Shown piece after piece: positions 36,808 through 44,862 of a stretch of DNA of 64,000 nucleotides. The stretch comes from Hyphomicrobiales bacterium (GTDB taxonomy: Bacteria > Pseudomonadota > Alphaproteobacteria > Rhizobiales > Beijerinckiaceae). The DNA lies in the NCBI GenBank assembly GCA_016716745.1, contig JADJVD010000008.1, forward strand, positions 101,445 through 165,444, written 5' to 3'. The notes under the pieces were generated by a model that was given only the letters and a program-made list of their open reading frames with translations, was not told the origin of the DNA and made no database searches. Position 1 is the first letter of the stretch, and each line of letters opens with the position of its first letter. Position numbers and translations under genes: made by a program.

Positions 36808-38246
36808 CGCGCGCTCTCCGTCGTGAAATCGGTCGTCTGGCCGCGCGCCTCGAGCGTCGCAGGCGCTTGGATGGCGCGCGGCTCCTCGGGGCGCACTTCC
36901 TGACGCCCGAGCAGAAAGCGGTCGATGTCGTTGGCGGCGAGCGCGCCGTCGAGCGGCGTGCGCAGCTTCTGGCCCGGCGCCGCCGGCTTGACGAGATGCG
37001 GCGTCACGATGATCGCGAGCTCCGTCTCCTTGCGCTCGAAGGCGCTGGAGCGGAACAGCGCGCCGAGCACCGGCACGTCGCCGAGCCAGGGCAATTGCTT
37101 CTGGCTTTCCGCGTTGACCGATTGCAGCAGGCCGGCGATGGCGAAGCTCTGCCCGTCGCGCAACTCGACAAGCGTGCTCGCGCGCCGCACGATCAGGCTC
37201 GGAATGGCGACGCCGCCGACATTGAGAATGTTGGTCGTGTCGATCTGGCTGACTTCCGGCTCGATCTTCAGGCTGATCATCCGGTCTGCCAGCACCACGG
37301 GGGTGAAGTTCAGCCCGACGCCGAATTTCTTGAACTCCACCGTGATGCGACCCTGCTCTCCCTGCACGGGGAAGGGGAACTCGCCGCCGGCCAGAAAGCT
37401 CGCGGTCTGTCCCGACATCGCGATCAGATTGGGCTCGGCGAGGCGGCGGGCGACGCCCTTGTCCTCGAGCGCCTGGATCATCACGTCGGCGGTGGTTCCG
37501 CCCTGAAGCAGTCGGCCGATCAGCACGCCGAAGGGCGTGTTGTTGCCGAGCGGGGCGAGCCCTGTCTGCGACGACACGCGGCTGCCGTTCAGATCCCACT
37601 TCACGCCGATTTCCTTGCCGGCGTTGCGCGAGGCCTCGACGAAGCGCACCTCCAGCATCACCTGCTGCGGCGAGGAGACGGTGAGGCCGTTGATCACGTC
37701 CGGGCTGAACTGCCTGGCGATGGTCACCGCGCGCTCGAGCGACACCGCGTCGGGGGCGGCGCCCGACAGCATGATGCGCCCGTTGACCGACGACACCTCG
37801 ATCTGCGCGCCGCGAATGCGCCGGCGCAGTTCCGAGGCGAGGCGCCCGGTGTTGGCCCCGACCTCGATGTCCATCACGCTGACCAGCGTGCGGTTGGCGT
37901 CGTAGGCCGAGACCGTTGTGATGCCCGTCTTCTTGCCGTGCACATAGAAGGAGCGGTCGGTGAGCGGCATCACGTCGGCGATGTCGGGATCGCCGACGAC
38001 GACATCGACGAAGGGGCGCGTCGTGCGCATCGTCTGCGTCGCGCCTGTGGCCACGAGGCGCACGGCGCGGCCGAGGTCGGGCGCCGCCGTCTCCGTCCGG
38101 CGCGACGCCGAGGCGGCGCGCGCCGAGGCGGGCGCCAGAAAGGCGAGCGTCGCCGCAGCCGCGGCGAGAAGATAGATCGCGTTGCGCAGAAGCCGCCGCA
38201 CGGGGGTCGAGGAGTCGATGCTGATGCTGGGGGGCACGCTGGTCAT
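36804..38246 (-). CDS. cpaC: Tad/Flp pilus secretin CpaC
   Basis: 480-residue outer-membrane secretin. It has a signal peptide (about 1-44), an N-terminal pilus-retraction/BON-like region ('FVDVVVGDPDIADVMPLTDRSFYVHGKKTGITTVSAYD'), and a secretin domain with 'VMLEVRFVEASRNAGKEIGVKWD', 'GGEFPFPVQGEQGRITVEFKKFGVGLNFTPVV' and 'LPWLGDVPVLGALFRSSAFERKETELAIIVTPHLV'. The ATG at 38246 lies 4 nt after cpaB; an upstream in-frame GTG would overlap cpaB. Confidence 0.9.
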   Translation of the reverse strand: MTSVPPSISIDSSTPVRRLLRNAIYLLAAAAATLAFLAPASARAASASRRTETAAPDLGRAVRLVATGATQTMRTTRPFVDVVVGDPDIADVMPLTDRSFYVHGKKTGITTVSAYDANRTLVSVMDIEVGANTGRLASELRRRIRGAQIEVSSVNGRIMLSGAAPDAVSLERAVTIARQFSPDVINGLTVSSPQQVMLEVRFVEASRNAGKEIGVKWDLNGSRVSSQTGLAPLGNNTPFGVLIGRLLQGGTTADVMIQALEDKGVARRLAEPNLIAMSGQTASFLAGGEFPFPVQGEQGRITVEFKKFGVGLNFTPVVLADRMISLKIEPEVSQIDTTNILNVGGVAIPSLIVRRASTLVELRDGQSFAIAGLLQSVNAESQKQLPWLGDVPVLGALFRSSAFERKETELAIIVTPHLVKPAAPGQKLRTPLDGALAANDIDRFLLGRQEVRPEEPRAIQAPATLEARGQTTDFTTESAR

Positions 38247-38250
38247 TCCA

Positions 38251-39123
38251 TCATTGCGCGCGGGAGCCGCCGTCACGGGGCACGGTGTATTCGTGGCGTT
38301 CGGAGCGGCGCGTCACGCCGATCGTCGTTTGCGTCGAGCGTTGCGGCGCGGCCGCCTCCGGCGCGGCGGAGAGCTGCGAGGCGGTGACGCGCAGCGGCGC
38401 TTCGGCCGAGCGTTGCCCGGCGGCGCGCAGCGCCAGCGTCAACGTGCCGACCTGCTGGGCCACGGCGAGGCGCTGGGCCTGCTGCGTGGCGACTTCCAGG
38501 GTCACGGCGCGCGCGATGGAGGGTTTCGAGGTCTGCGCGTCGGTCAACTGGTCGATCGCCAGAACGCGGATTTCCTGAAGAATGACGTCGGATGTCGCGT
38601 CCGCCTCTTCCGGCGCGCGCGTCAGGATCACGTCCACCATGTCGCCCGGCAGCACGAAGCCGGCGACGCCGACCACATCGTCGACGCGCACGGTCACCGC
38701 CTTCATGTCCTCGTGGATGAGCGCGGCGAGATTGGCGCGCTGGCCGGGCCCGGTGATCTTGCTGGCGAGCAGCGGCTCGTTCGGCTCGATGGCGGCGAGC
38801 GCGGCGCGGCGCTGCTTGTCGGCGAACACCTCGCTCACCCGCGCGAAGGCGCCTGTCGGCAGGTCGCCGGCGGCCCACGGGATCTCCTTCAACTGACTGG
38901 CGGCGATCTCCGCGCCGTAGCGCAGCGGCCGCGCGGCGACGACGACGGTCGCCATCTGCGGCGCGGCGGCGGGCGTCAGCGCCGCGACCGGCGCCGGCAC
39001 GGCGAGCGCCCGTTCCTGAACCTGGCGGGCGACCTCGCGATCCACCCAGCTTCGACCCGCGCTGACGGCGACCGCGCCCAGAAACAGCGCGGCCGGCAGC
39101 ATCAATGTCACTCGCAGACGCAC
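38251..39123 (-). CDS. cpaB: Flp pilus assembly protein CpaB/RcpC
   Basis: 290-residue periplasmic protein anchored by an N-terminal TM, with an SAF domain ('TVVVAARPLRYGAEIAASQLKEIPW') and RcpC region ('VTVRVDDVVGVAGFVLPGDMVDVILTR'). GTG start assumed; an ATG seven codons inside is possible. First gene of the minus-strand Tad run. The flp pilin and cpaA peptidase genes are not in this window. Confidence 0.85.
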   Translation of the reverse strand: MRLRVTLMLPAALFLGAVAVSAGRSWVDREVARQVQERALAVPAPVAALTPAAAPQMATVVVAARPLRYGAEIAASQLKEIPWAAGDLPTGAFARVSEVFADKQRRAALAAIEPNEPLLASKITGPGQRANLAALIHEDMKAVTVRVDDVVGVAGFVLPGDMVDVILTRAPEEADATSDVILQEIRVLAIDQLTDAQTSKPSIARAVTLEVATQQAQRLAVAQQVGTLTLALRAAGQRSAEAPLRVTASQLSAAPEAAAPQRSTQTTIGVTRRSERHEYTVPRDGGSRAQ

Positions 39124-39194
39124 GCTCTCGACCTGCTTTTTAGTGCTTCTTCATCGGCAAACTCGCGCCCCGGCATTAATGCGGCCTTAAATCT

Positions 39195-39220
39195 AAGTGC
39201 TGGACGGGACGCACTTTTTT
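39195..39220 (+). terminator. Orphan terminator-like hairpin in divergent gap
   Basis: AAGTGC…GCACTT stem (6 bp, 10-nt loop) running into TTTTTT on the plus strand. It lies in the 232-bp gap between divergent cpaB and the nuclease-like gene. No plus-strand gene ends here, so it may end a small RNA or an antisense transcript of cpaB. Nothing else is recognisable in 39124-39355. Confidence 0.35.
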
Positions 39221-39355
39221 CGCGGTAAACAAATCGCCTCGGCATTGCCGCGAATTGTCGCGCGAAGCGAAAACCGACAGCAAAAAACATGCGTGCAAGA
39301 TGCAGGGAACGATCGGGCGCGCCGCCAAGGGCCCTGACGCAGGAATGTGACGCCG

Positions 39356-40153
39356 ATGTTCGGGACGACAGGCAGACGCGCGCCGACGCGGCGCGACATT
39401 CGGGTGGTGCGCGCCTTGTCGGCGCTTGTCGCGGCCGCGCCGGTCGGGCTCTCGCTGGCGGCGATCTGGGCCGCGCCAGCCCGCGAGGCCGGCCTCGCGC
39501 TCGTCGTCGCGCCGCGCGCCGCGACGGCGAGCCTGGCCGCGAGCCAGCCGCACGCTCAGGCGGCGCGCAGCTTGCTGCCGCGCATCGACGCGGCGAAGTT
39601 CATCTCCCACATGGCGAGCCTCGGCGCCGGCGCCATCCTGCCGCCGGCCTTCGCCGCGCCGGCGCCGGTCGGCGCACGCTCGTCGGCGAGGGAGGAGACC
39701 GCGCTGCTGGCCCCACCCGCGCCTAAAGAGGCGGTCGCGGCACCCGCGTCCGCCCAGCCTGCCGCAAGACCTGCCGCAAGACCCGCCGCGCCGCGCCGGC
39801 CCGCCACGGGCGACGTCGCGCTGCGCGCCCCGCGCGCGCTCGACGCGGTGCGCATCGAGAGCGAGGGGCTCGTGGTGCGCCTCGCCGGCGTCGAGCCGCT
39901 GCCCGAGGCCGCGATGTGCCGGCGCATCGACAATGTGATGGAGCCCTGCGCCGAGCGCGCCGCCAACCGCCTCGCCGTACTGGCGCTCGGCCGCAAGGTG
40001 GTCTGCCGCCTGACCGGCGAGCCGTCCGACGTCGCCGGCGACTCCACGGCGGTCTGCGCCGCCGGCAAGATCGACCTCGCCGAAGACCTCCTGCGCAACG
40101 GCCTCGTCCGCCGCCAAGGCGCCAGCGAAGCGGCGGCGCGGCCAGCGCAGTGA
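39356..40153 (+). CDS. Thermonuclease-like (SNase-fold) exported protein
   Basis: 265 residues: an N-terminal hydrophobic segment ('ALSALVAAAPVGLSLAAIWAA'), a Pro/Ala-rich linker (about 120-150) and a C-terminal SNase-like domain ('VRLAGVEPLPEAAMC', 'AANRLAVLALGRKVVCRL', 'IDLAEDLLRNGLVRR'). Four Cys may form disulfides. The full SNase catalytic set (Asp/Arg/Glu/Arg) is not evident, so it may not cleave nucleic acid. Its 3' end runs into the transposase remnant. An in-frame GTG at 39347 is an alternative start. Confidence 0.6.
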   Translation: MFGTTGRRAPTRRDIRVVRALSALVAAAPVGLSLAAIWAAPAREAGLALVVAPRAATASLAASQPHAQAARSLLPRIDAAKFISHMASLGAGAILPPAFAAPAPVGARSSAREETALLAPPAPKEAVAAPASAQPAARPAARPAAPRRPATGDVALRAPRALDAVRIESEGLVVRLAGVEPLPEAAMCRRIDNVMEPCAERAANRLAVLALGRKVVCRLTGEPSDVAGDSTAVCAAGKIDLAEDLLRNGLVRRQGASEAAARPAQ

Positions 40154-40809
40154 ACGAGAGCGACGACGGCCGCCAGGACGTTGCGGGCGAGCTTTTCGAA
40201 GCGCGTCGCGATCCTGCGGAACTGCTCAAGATTGCAGAAGCGAGACTCGGCGAGGTTGCGCCGCCGGTAGAGCGAGGGGGCCGCCGACCGTTGAATCGCG
40301 ACGCGGCTCTGGGCGGGGATGTGGGCGACGCCGCCTCGCGCGGCGACCAGACCGGGGGAGGCCGTCTTGTTGGACGCCTGACCGGGCGCGATCGACAAGC
40401 GCAGCGGCAGCCCGTCCTGATCGGCCACCGCATGGATATTGGCGCCCGGTCCGCCGCGAGAACGGCCAATGGCGTGATCCGCGCCCCTCCTTTTTTCGCC
40501 GGCGGCGCGCTGGCGCGCCCGGACGATCGAACTGTCGATCAACTGAGGCGACTGCGGAGATCGCTCCGCCAGCGCCTCGAACACGTGCAGCCGCACGCCC
40601 TTCTTCGCCCGGCGGTTGAGCCGATTGCAGACCGTTGTGTACGGCCGTCGCGATCGGGCGGATCGCGCCAGGGCGAGCCGGTTCGCAACACGTAGAAAAA
40701 CGCCGTTGACGATTCGCCGGTCGTCCTCGCGCCCTGCGCCTTTGCCCACAGGCGAAAGAAGCGGTTCAACGATGCGCCACGCGATTTCGCCGAGATCGCA
40801 GCGCGCCAT
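40154..40809 (-). pseudogene. Degenerate IS5-family transposase
   Basis: Fragments of an IS5/IS1031-type DDE transposase in mixed frames: 'MARCDLGEIAWRIVEPLL', 'REDDRRIVNGVFLRV' with 'LRTGSPWRDPPDRDG' in another frame, 'KKGVRLHVFEALAERSPQSPQLIDSSIVRARQRAAG', 'DHAIGRSRGGPGANIHAVADQDGLPLRLSIAPGQA' and 'NLEQFRRIATRFEKLARNVLAA'. The stretch that should hold the second catalytic Asp (family 'DRGYD') is deleted and several frameshifts are present, so it is inactive. It separates the nuclease-like gene from cas5. Confidence 0.8.
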
Positions 40810-40917
40810 GGCGAGGCTCCATTCGGTGGTCCTGAATAAAGCGTCGCACTGTCCGCAAGCGCTTATCGCTTGACCAAAACGCTGAATGTGCTTTGTTTGA
40901 CATCGGGCATCATTACA

Positions 40918-41577
40918 ATGACCGTCGATATGCAAAACTATCCTGTTTTTCTTGAAGTTTCGGGCCCTCTCGCCATGTTCGCCCGGCCTGATTCCGGCGC
41001 GGCGCCGACAAGCTATCCGGCGCCTACCTGGTCGGCGTCGAAAGGAATTCTTGAATCCATTGCTTTTCTTTCAGGTGGCGAGGCTTGGCTGCATCCGACG
41101 CGCCTGGAAATTTGCCGCCGCGTCGACTCGCAGGGCGGCGAAATCCAATTTCAGCGCTATGCGACCAATTACGGCGGCCCTCTGCGCAAGGAGCAGAACA
41201 TCCGGCAAGGCTCGGGCATGCAGGTGTTCGCCACCGTTCTCGCCGACGTCTGTTACCGCATTTACGGCGAATGCCGGGGCGGACCGGCGCGCGGAGGCGT
41301 CAATGCGCGCCACCATCTGCAGGACCTTTTTGCGCGGCGGCTGAAACAGGGGCGCTGCCACAAGACGCCGGCGCTCGGCTGGTCGGAATTCACCTGCGAC
41401 TATTGGGGCGCGGCGCGGCACGACCTGTGGGAGGTGGATGAGGCGCTCAATCTCGAGATCCCGTCCATGCTGTCGGACATGTGGGATAGGCCGCATCAGG
41501 GCGGATATGTGTCGCGGTTCGCGCAGGGGGTGAGCATCAAAGGAGGCATTTTGAGTTTCCAACCCAGCAAAGTTTGA
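40918..41577 (+). CDS. cas5: Cas5 (type I-C-like, Cas5d)
   Basis: About 219 residues. 'YPVFLEVSGPLAMFARPDSGAAPTSYPAPTWSASKGILESIAFL' is the Cas5 RAMP N-terminus, followed by 'ATNYGGPLRKEQNI' and 'PALGWSEFTCDYWGAAR'. In type I-C, Cas5 both processes pre-crRNA and caps the crRNA 5' handle; no cas6 is present here, which fits. The start is uncertain (ATG 40918 or 40930; no clear ribosome site). First gene of the cas operon. The last 20 nt of the gene contain the site matched by the crRNA-like RNA. Confidence 0.85.
   Translation: MTVDMQNYPVFLEVSGPLAMFARPDSGAAPTSYPAPTWSASKGILESIAFLSGGEAWLHPTRLEICRRVDSQGGEIQFQRYATNYGGPLRKEQNIRQGSGMQVFATVLADVCYRIYGECRGGPARGGVNARHHLQDLFARRLKQGRCHKTPALGWSEFTCDYWGAARHDLWEVDEALNLEIPSMLSDMWDRPHQGGYVSRFAQGVSIKGGILSFQPSKV
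41547..41568 (-). promoter_or_regulatory. Putative target of the crRNA-like RNA
   Basis: Read on the minus strand from 41568, this sequence starts GCTGGGTTGGA, identical to the first 11 nt of the spacer-like stretch at 41736. Fifteen of the first 17 and 17 of 22 positions agree (mismatches at 12, 15, 18, 19, 21). The 3 nt on the 5' side are TTT, close to the type I-C TTC PAM. It ends 6 nt upstream of a -35 box, so bound Cascade would block the promoter. Partial seed-weighted pairing should allow binding without cleavage. Confidence 0.7.
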
Positions 41578-41601
41578 CTGATCCCGGATTTTGGTTACAT
41601 T
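41574..41601 (+). promoter_or_regulatory. Promoter for the small ORF / crRNA-like RNA
   Basis: TTGACT (-35, five of six consensus bases) and TACATT (-10, four of six) are separated by 16 nt. The -35 overlaps the cas5 stop codon. Transcription would start around 41607, just before the GGAGGT ribosome site. It can drive the 27-codon ORF, the repeat-like RNA and cas8 onward. Confidence 0.55.
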
Positions 41602-41621
41602 TGCGACGCGGAGGTGGGCCA

Positions 41622-41705
41622 ATGCGTCGCCGAAAAACATTTTGTCTGCGCATTTCCTTGTTTGGGCGCGAAATTTTTGTGCTCGAAATCTGGGACCCTC
41701 CATAG
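41622..41705 (+). CDS. 27-residue small protein, candidate CreT-like toxin
   Basis: ATG…TAG ORF of 27 codons preceded by a perfect GGAGGT Shine-Dalgarno at 41610-41615 with 6-nt spacing, a better ribosome site than any cas gene here has. The product starts MRRRKTFCLRISLFGREIFV and ends LEIWDPP: a basic N-terminus followed by alternating hydrophobic residues. Codons such as CGA, AAA, ACA, TTT, TGT, TTG and ATT are unlike the GC-ending codons of its neighbours. The stop codon touches the repeat-like element. In CreTA modules a short toxin gene (or toxic RNA) precedes the crRNA-like antitoxin in this way. Toxicity is inference. Confidence 0.6.
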   Translation: MRRRKTFCLRISLFGREIFVLEIWDPP

Positions 41706-41794
41706 TTCGCCCCGTTGCGGGGCGTGGATCGAAAAGCTGGGTTGGATACGCAGCAGGGTAAGCAGCGCCACCGCGCCTGAGTTGGCGCGGTGGC
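41705..41794 (+). ncRNA. crRNA-like regulatory RNA (CreA/CreR-like mini-CRISPR)
   Basis: Three parts. (1) 41705-41735: a repeat-like element with the CGCCCC/GGGGCG stem and a 3' half, GGGGCGTGGATCGAAA, identical to the array repeat, but a different loop (GTTG). (2) 41736-41766: a 31-nt spacer-like stretch starting GCTGGGTTGGATACGC. (3) 41767-41794: a hairpin with a perfect 11-bp stem GCCACCGCGCC/GGCGCGGTGGC and loop TGAGTT, unrelated to the repeat, in the place of the second repeat. Same orientation as the array, so Cas5 could mature it into a guide. Its first 11 nt match the promoter-proximal site at 41558-41568. Confidence 0.72.
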
Positions 41795-41813
41795 CAGCTC
41801 AAGTCGGTCCGTC

Positions 41814-43991
41814 ATGCTCAACGATCTTTTTTCCATCGAACGAGCCTTTCTCGCCAATGGCGATCCCATTGGCGCAGCTCATGCCGACGTCAAGGACATG
41901 GCGAAGGGGCCGGCCTTTCGTCTGCGCCTCGACAGCGACGCGCGACTCGCCGCCGTCGAACTGATCGAGGACGCCGGGCGCGGCGCCGTCTGGACCTTGC
42001 GCGACGGCCAGCACAATGGCTTTCCGGGCCTGAAGACCAAGGCCGGGCTGCTGGAGATCGGCGCCGCCGAGCTTGAGGCTCACGATCAGGTCTGGAAGAA
42101 GCACAAGGCCGGCGCGGAACGACGCGCCGAGTTGAAGCGCCTGGCGCAAGCTTTCCCCGTTCAGGCCGCGAACTGGCCCGAAGCGGGCCATCGCAAGCGC
42201 ATCGCGGAGCGGCTGGACGCATTGCGCGCCCTCGCGAACGACGACAAAGCCGCCGCCGTGCCCGCCGCCTTCGAGCGCTTCCTGCGCGCCGTGGATGCGC
42301 CCGCACCTCTGCTGGCGCAGTTGACGGCAAAGCTGATCGAGGCGCTCGACAGCCGTTCCGACGAATGGCTGGAGCCGATCCGCGCCGCCTTCATCGGCAC
42401 GATGGCGGTCGTCATCGACGTGGCGTCCGGCGCGTTTGCGCGTGACGCGAGCGATCCGCGCCAGATCGGCGCCGTGAGCGCAGCCCTTTCAGAGACAAGC
42501 GGAGCTGCGGCGCAAACGGGCGTCTGCGCCCTGAGCGGCGCCGAGGTTGTGCTGCACCGGGGCAATTACCCGCAACCCACTCTGCCCGGGCTCGGCCAAT
42601 CCTATGTCTATTCGCGCAATGCCGACATTCCCGCGCTCAGACGCTATGGCAGGATCGCGGAAACGTCTTTTTCCGTCGGCGCCGAACTGACGCGAAGGCT
42701 CCGCGGCGTCCTTGACGAGCTGACCAAGTCGGACAAGGAGGGCAAGACCTGGCGATTGATCCCCGCAGAGTCGGGGGACAAGCCGGACTTGATCCTGTGC
42801 AGTCTGGCGTCGCTTTCGGACGAGGACCGGGCAGTCCTTGCCGAACTCGCGGAAGATGAACACGATGAGGCAGGGCCCGCCGCGCGCGACGAACTGATCA
42901 AACAGGGCGGCGCCCTGTTCGGGCGACTCGCTGGCGCTGGAAACACCCGAAAAGGTGAGACGCCGCATATTTTGGTTCTCGTGCTGCGCACGGTCGATCC
43001 CGCAAATCGCAAGGCGATCTATTCGCGGCGCCTCGCCGCCGACCAGATCGAGGACGCCGCGGTGCGTTGGCGCGAGGCCAACCGGAACTTGCCTGAAAGC
43101 TTGGGGTTCTTCCTGCCCGTCAAGGGGCAGAAAACGCTCCGCCTGCACCGTCCGCCGCGTGTGGCGCCGCTGTCGCTGACGCCGCTGACCCGCGCGCTGT
43201 TCGCCAATGGCGGCCAGCGCAGGGTCGAGATCATCGGCCTCGGCGCGGTCGAGGCGATGGGCTTGTTCCTGGGCGAGGGAAACGCCGAGGCGCGCGCCAG
43301 GAAAATCCTGCGCGCCTTCCTGCGCCGCTGCGACGCGCTGCTGCTCAATCTCGCAGCCGCATCGCACGAGGGCGGCGAGGCGCTGAGAAAATTCGATCCG
43401 CAGCTCGACCTGCGCCGCCACGCCTTGCGCGTCGTCGGCTGGTTCGGCGCCTTGCTGGTTTTCCTCGGCCGCCCGAAGGAGACATACATGAACGACCTTG
43501 CATATCGGCTCGGCCAATTCCTGTCGGGAGCCGATTTCCTGCACATCGGCTATTGCGCCGACCGCCGCAACGGCGAGGTTCCGCCCATGCTGGTCGGCGC
43601 CTCGGTGATGACCCTCGCAGGCGGCGATCCGGTAAGAGCCTTGGCCGTTCTGTCGCAGAGATTGAAGCCCTACCGCGACTGGATGCGCAGCAGTCGGTTC
43701 GAGAAGCTGAATGAACGCATCAAGCAGCTCAACGCGGCCAAGAAGGAAAATCTGGCCATAGCCATCAGGGTGGGACTGACGCGCGCGCGACAGATGGAAG
43801 CCGCCGCCGACGATCTGACGGAATTGCTGCAGCCCTACAAAACCAAAGAGAAACGGCCCGACGACCGTTTCAAGGCCGAATTGCTGCTCGGCTATCTCGC
43901 AGGCTTCCCGAAAGCGAGAAAATCCGGCGCGCCGGACGCGAACGGCGACGACCCGAAAATCGTTGAACATGACCTAGGAGAAGCGGAATGA
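41814..43991 (+). CDS. cas8c: Cas8-type large subunit (divergent Cas8c/Csd1)
   Basis: 725 residues, longer than typical Csd1 (about 600). By position between cas5 and cas7 and by 'DLAYRLGQFLSGADFLHIGYCADRRNGEVPPMLVGASVMTLAGGDPVRALAVLSQRLKPYRDW' near the C-terminus it is the PAM-recognising large subunit; the N-terminal two thirds look unlike standard Csd1. The C-terminal ~130 residues are helical and may supply the small-subunit function, as in I-C. No clear ribosome site stands before the ATG at 41814; the 11-bp hairpin ends 19 nt before it. Overlaps cas7 by ATGA. Confidence 0.75.
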   Translation: MLNDLFSIERAFLANGDPIGAAHADVKDMAKGPAFRLRLDSDARLAAVELIEDAGRGAVWTLRDGQHNGFPGLKTKAGLLEIGAAELEAHDQVWKKHKAGAERRAELKRLAQAFPVQAANWPEAGHRKRIAERLDALRALANDDKAAAVPAAFERFLRAVDAPAPLLAQLTAKLIEALDSRSDEWLEPIRAAFIGTMAVVIDVASGAFARDASDPRQIGAVSAALSETSGAAAQTGVCALSGAEVVLHRGNYPQPTLPGLGQSYVYSRNADIPALRRYGRIAETSFSVGAELTRRLRGVLDELTKSDKEGKTWRLIPAESGDKPDLILCSLASLSDEDRAVLAELAEDEHDEAGPAARDELIKQGGALFGRLAGAGNTRKGETPHILVLVLRTVDPANRKAIYSRRLAADQIEDAAVRWREANRNLPESLGFFLPVKGQKTLRLHRPPRVAPLSLTPLTRALFANGGQRRVEIIGLGAVEAMGLFLGEGNAEARARKILRAFLRRCDALLLNLAAASHEGGEALRKFDPQLDLRRHALRVVGWFGALLVFLGRPKETYMNDLAYRLGQFLSGADFLHIGYCADRRNGEVPPMLVGASVMTLAGGDPVRALAVLSQRLKPYRDWMRSSRFEKLNERIKQLNAAKKENLAIAIRVGLTRARQMEAAADDLTELLQPYKTKEKRPDDRFKAELLLGYLAGFPKARKSGAPDANGDDPKIVEHDLGEAE

Positions 43992-44854
43992 CCGCGCGTT
44001 TCAACCGGGGAACCGGGCTGCTGATCATCAATGTCGTCAATTCCAACCCGAATGGCGATCCCGATCAGGAAAGCGAGCCGCGCACTTTCGAGGGCGACGG
44101 CCGCGGCCTGATTTCGCCTGTGTCCTTCAAGCGCAAGGTCCGCGACCTCATGGAGAACGAGGACGGCGCGGTGCGCAAGGCGGCGCTGGCGGCGGTCGGC
44201 GCCGGCGACAAGGCGTTCGGAATCCTCGAAAGCCGGGGACGCAACCGCAAGCAGATCGAGGCGATGGACCTCGGCGCCTTCCGCGCCGCCTATTGGGACG
44301 GCCGCGTGTTCGGCAACACGTTCGTGCAGGAAAAGGACCAGGGCAAATTCATCACCACGGGCGTGGTGCAGGTCGGCCCCGGCGTCAGCATCGCGCCGAT
44401 CGAGACGGTGCGGCTGACCCTGACCAACAAGTCCGGCGTGCAGGAAGGCAAGGAACGCGGCATGGCGCCGCTCGCCTTCCGCGTCGTGCGCCACGGCCTC
44501 TACGCCATGCCGTTCTTCGTCAACCCGAGCGCCGCCGACAAGAGCCTGTGCGACGCCCGCGACATCGACGTGCTGAAATTCGTCATTCCGCACGCCTATG
44601 CCCACACCGCTTCGGGCATCCGGCCGCAGGTGGAGATCGTCCACGCCTGGTACGCGGAGCACAAGACCCCGCTCGGCTCCTGCCCGGACCCGCTGCTGCT
44701 CGCCGCCTTGAAGCCGAAAAAAGCCGATCCCGATCAGGCGTCCGGCGGCGTCGAGGACTACGACATTCCCAAGACGCTCCCGGATGAACTGAAGACCCGC
44801 CTCGCCTCGTTCGAGGATCTGTGCATCAAGGACTGGCCCGCCGCGACGTGCTGA
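43988..44854 (+). CDS. cas7: Cas7 (Csd2 family) backbone subunit
   Basis: 288-residue RAMP protein that polymerises along the crRNA. The N-terminal 'TGLLIINVVNSNPNGDPDQESEPRTFEGDGRGLISPVSFKRKVRD' is the Csd2/Csh2 signature (NPNGDPD at 20-26). 'YWDGRVFGNTFVQEKDQGKFITTGVVQVGPGVSIAPIE' and 'HGLYAMPFFVNPSAAD' follow. Its 3' end slightly precedes the cas3 start. Confidence 0.92.
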   Translation: MTARFNRGTGLLIINVVNSNPNGDPDQESEPRTFEGDGRGLISPVSFKRKVRDLMENEDGAVRKAALAAVGAGDKAFGILESRGRNRKQIEAMDLGAFRAAYWDGRVFGNTFVQEKDQGKFITTGVVQVGPGVSIAPIETVRLTLTNKSGVQEGKERGMAPLAFRVVRHGLYAMPFFVNPSAADKSLCDARDIDVLKFVIPHAYAHTASGIRPQVEIVHAWYAEHKTPLGSCPDPLLLAALKPKKADPDQASGGVEDYDIPKTLPDELKTRLASFEDLCIKDWPAATC

Positions 44855-44862
44855 GACGGCGG

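Noticed and set aside
39556..40935. A 459-codon minus-strand frame that seems to be a long transposase
   Set aside because: Only part of it is transposase-like; it continues through the nuclease-like gene on the other strand and lacks the catalytic core, so it is a remnant.
41614..41964. Longer plus-strand frame across the cas5-cas8 gap starting MGQCVAEKHF
   Set aside because: It runs into cas8 out of frame and has a start without a ribosome site; the ATG at 41622 has the SD at good spacing and gives the 27-codon ORF instead.
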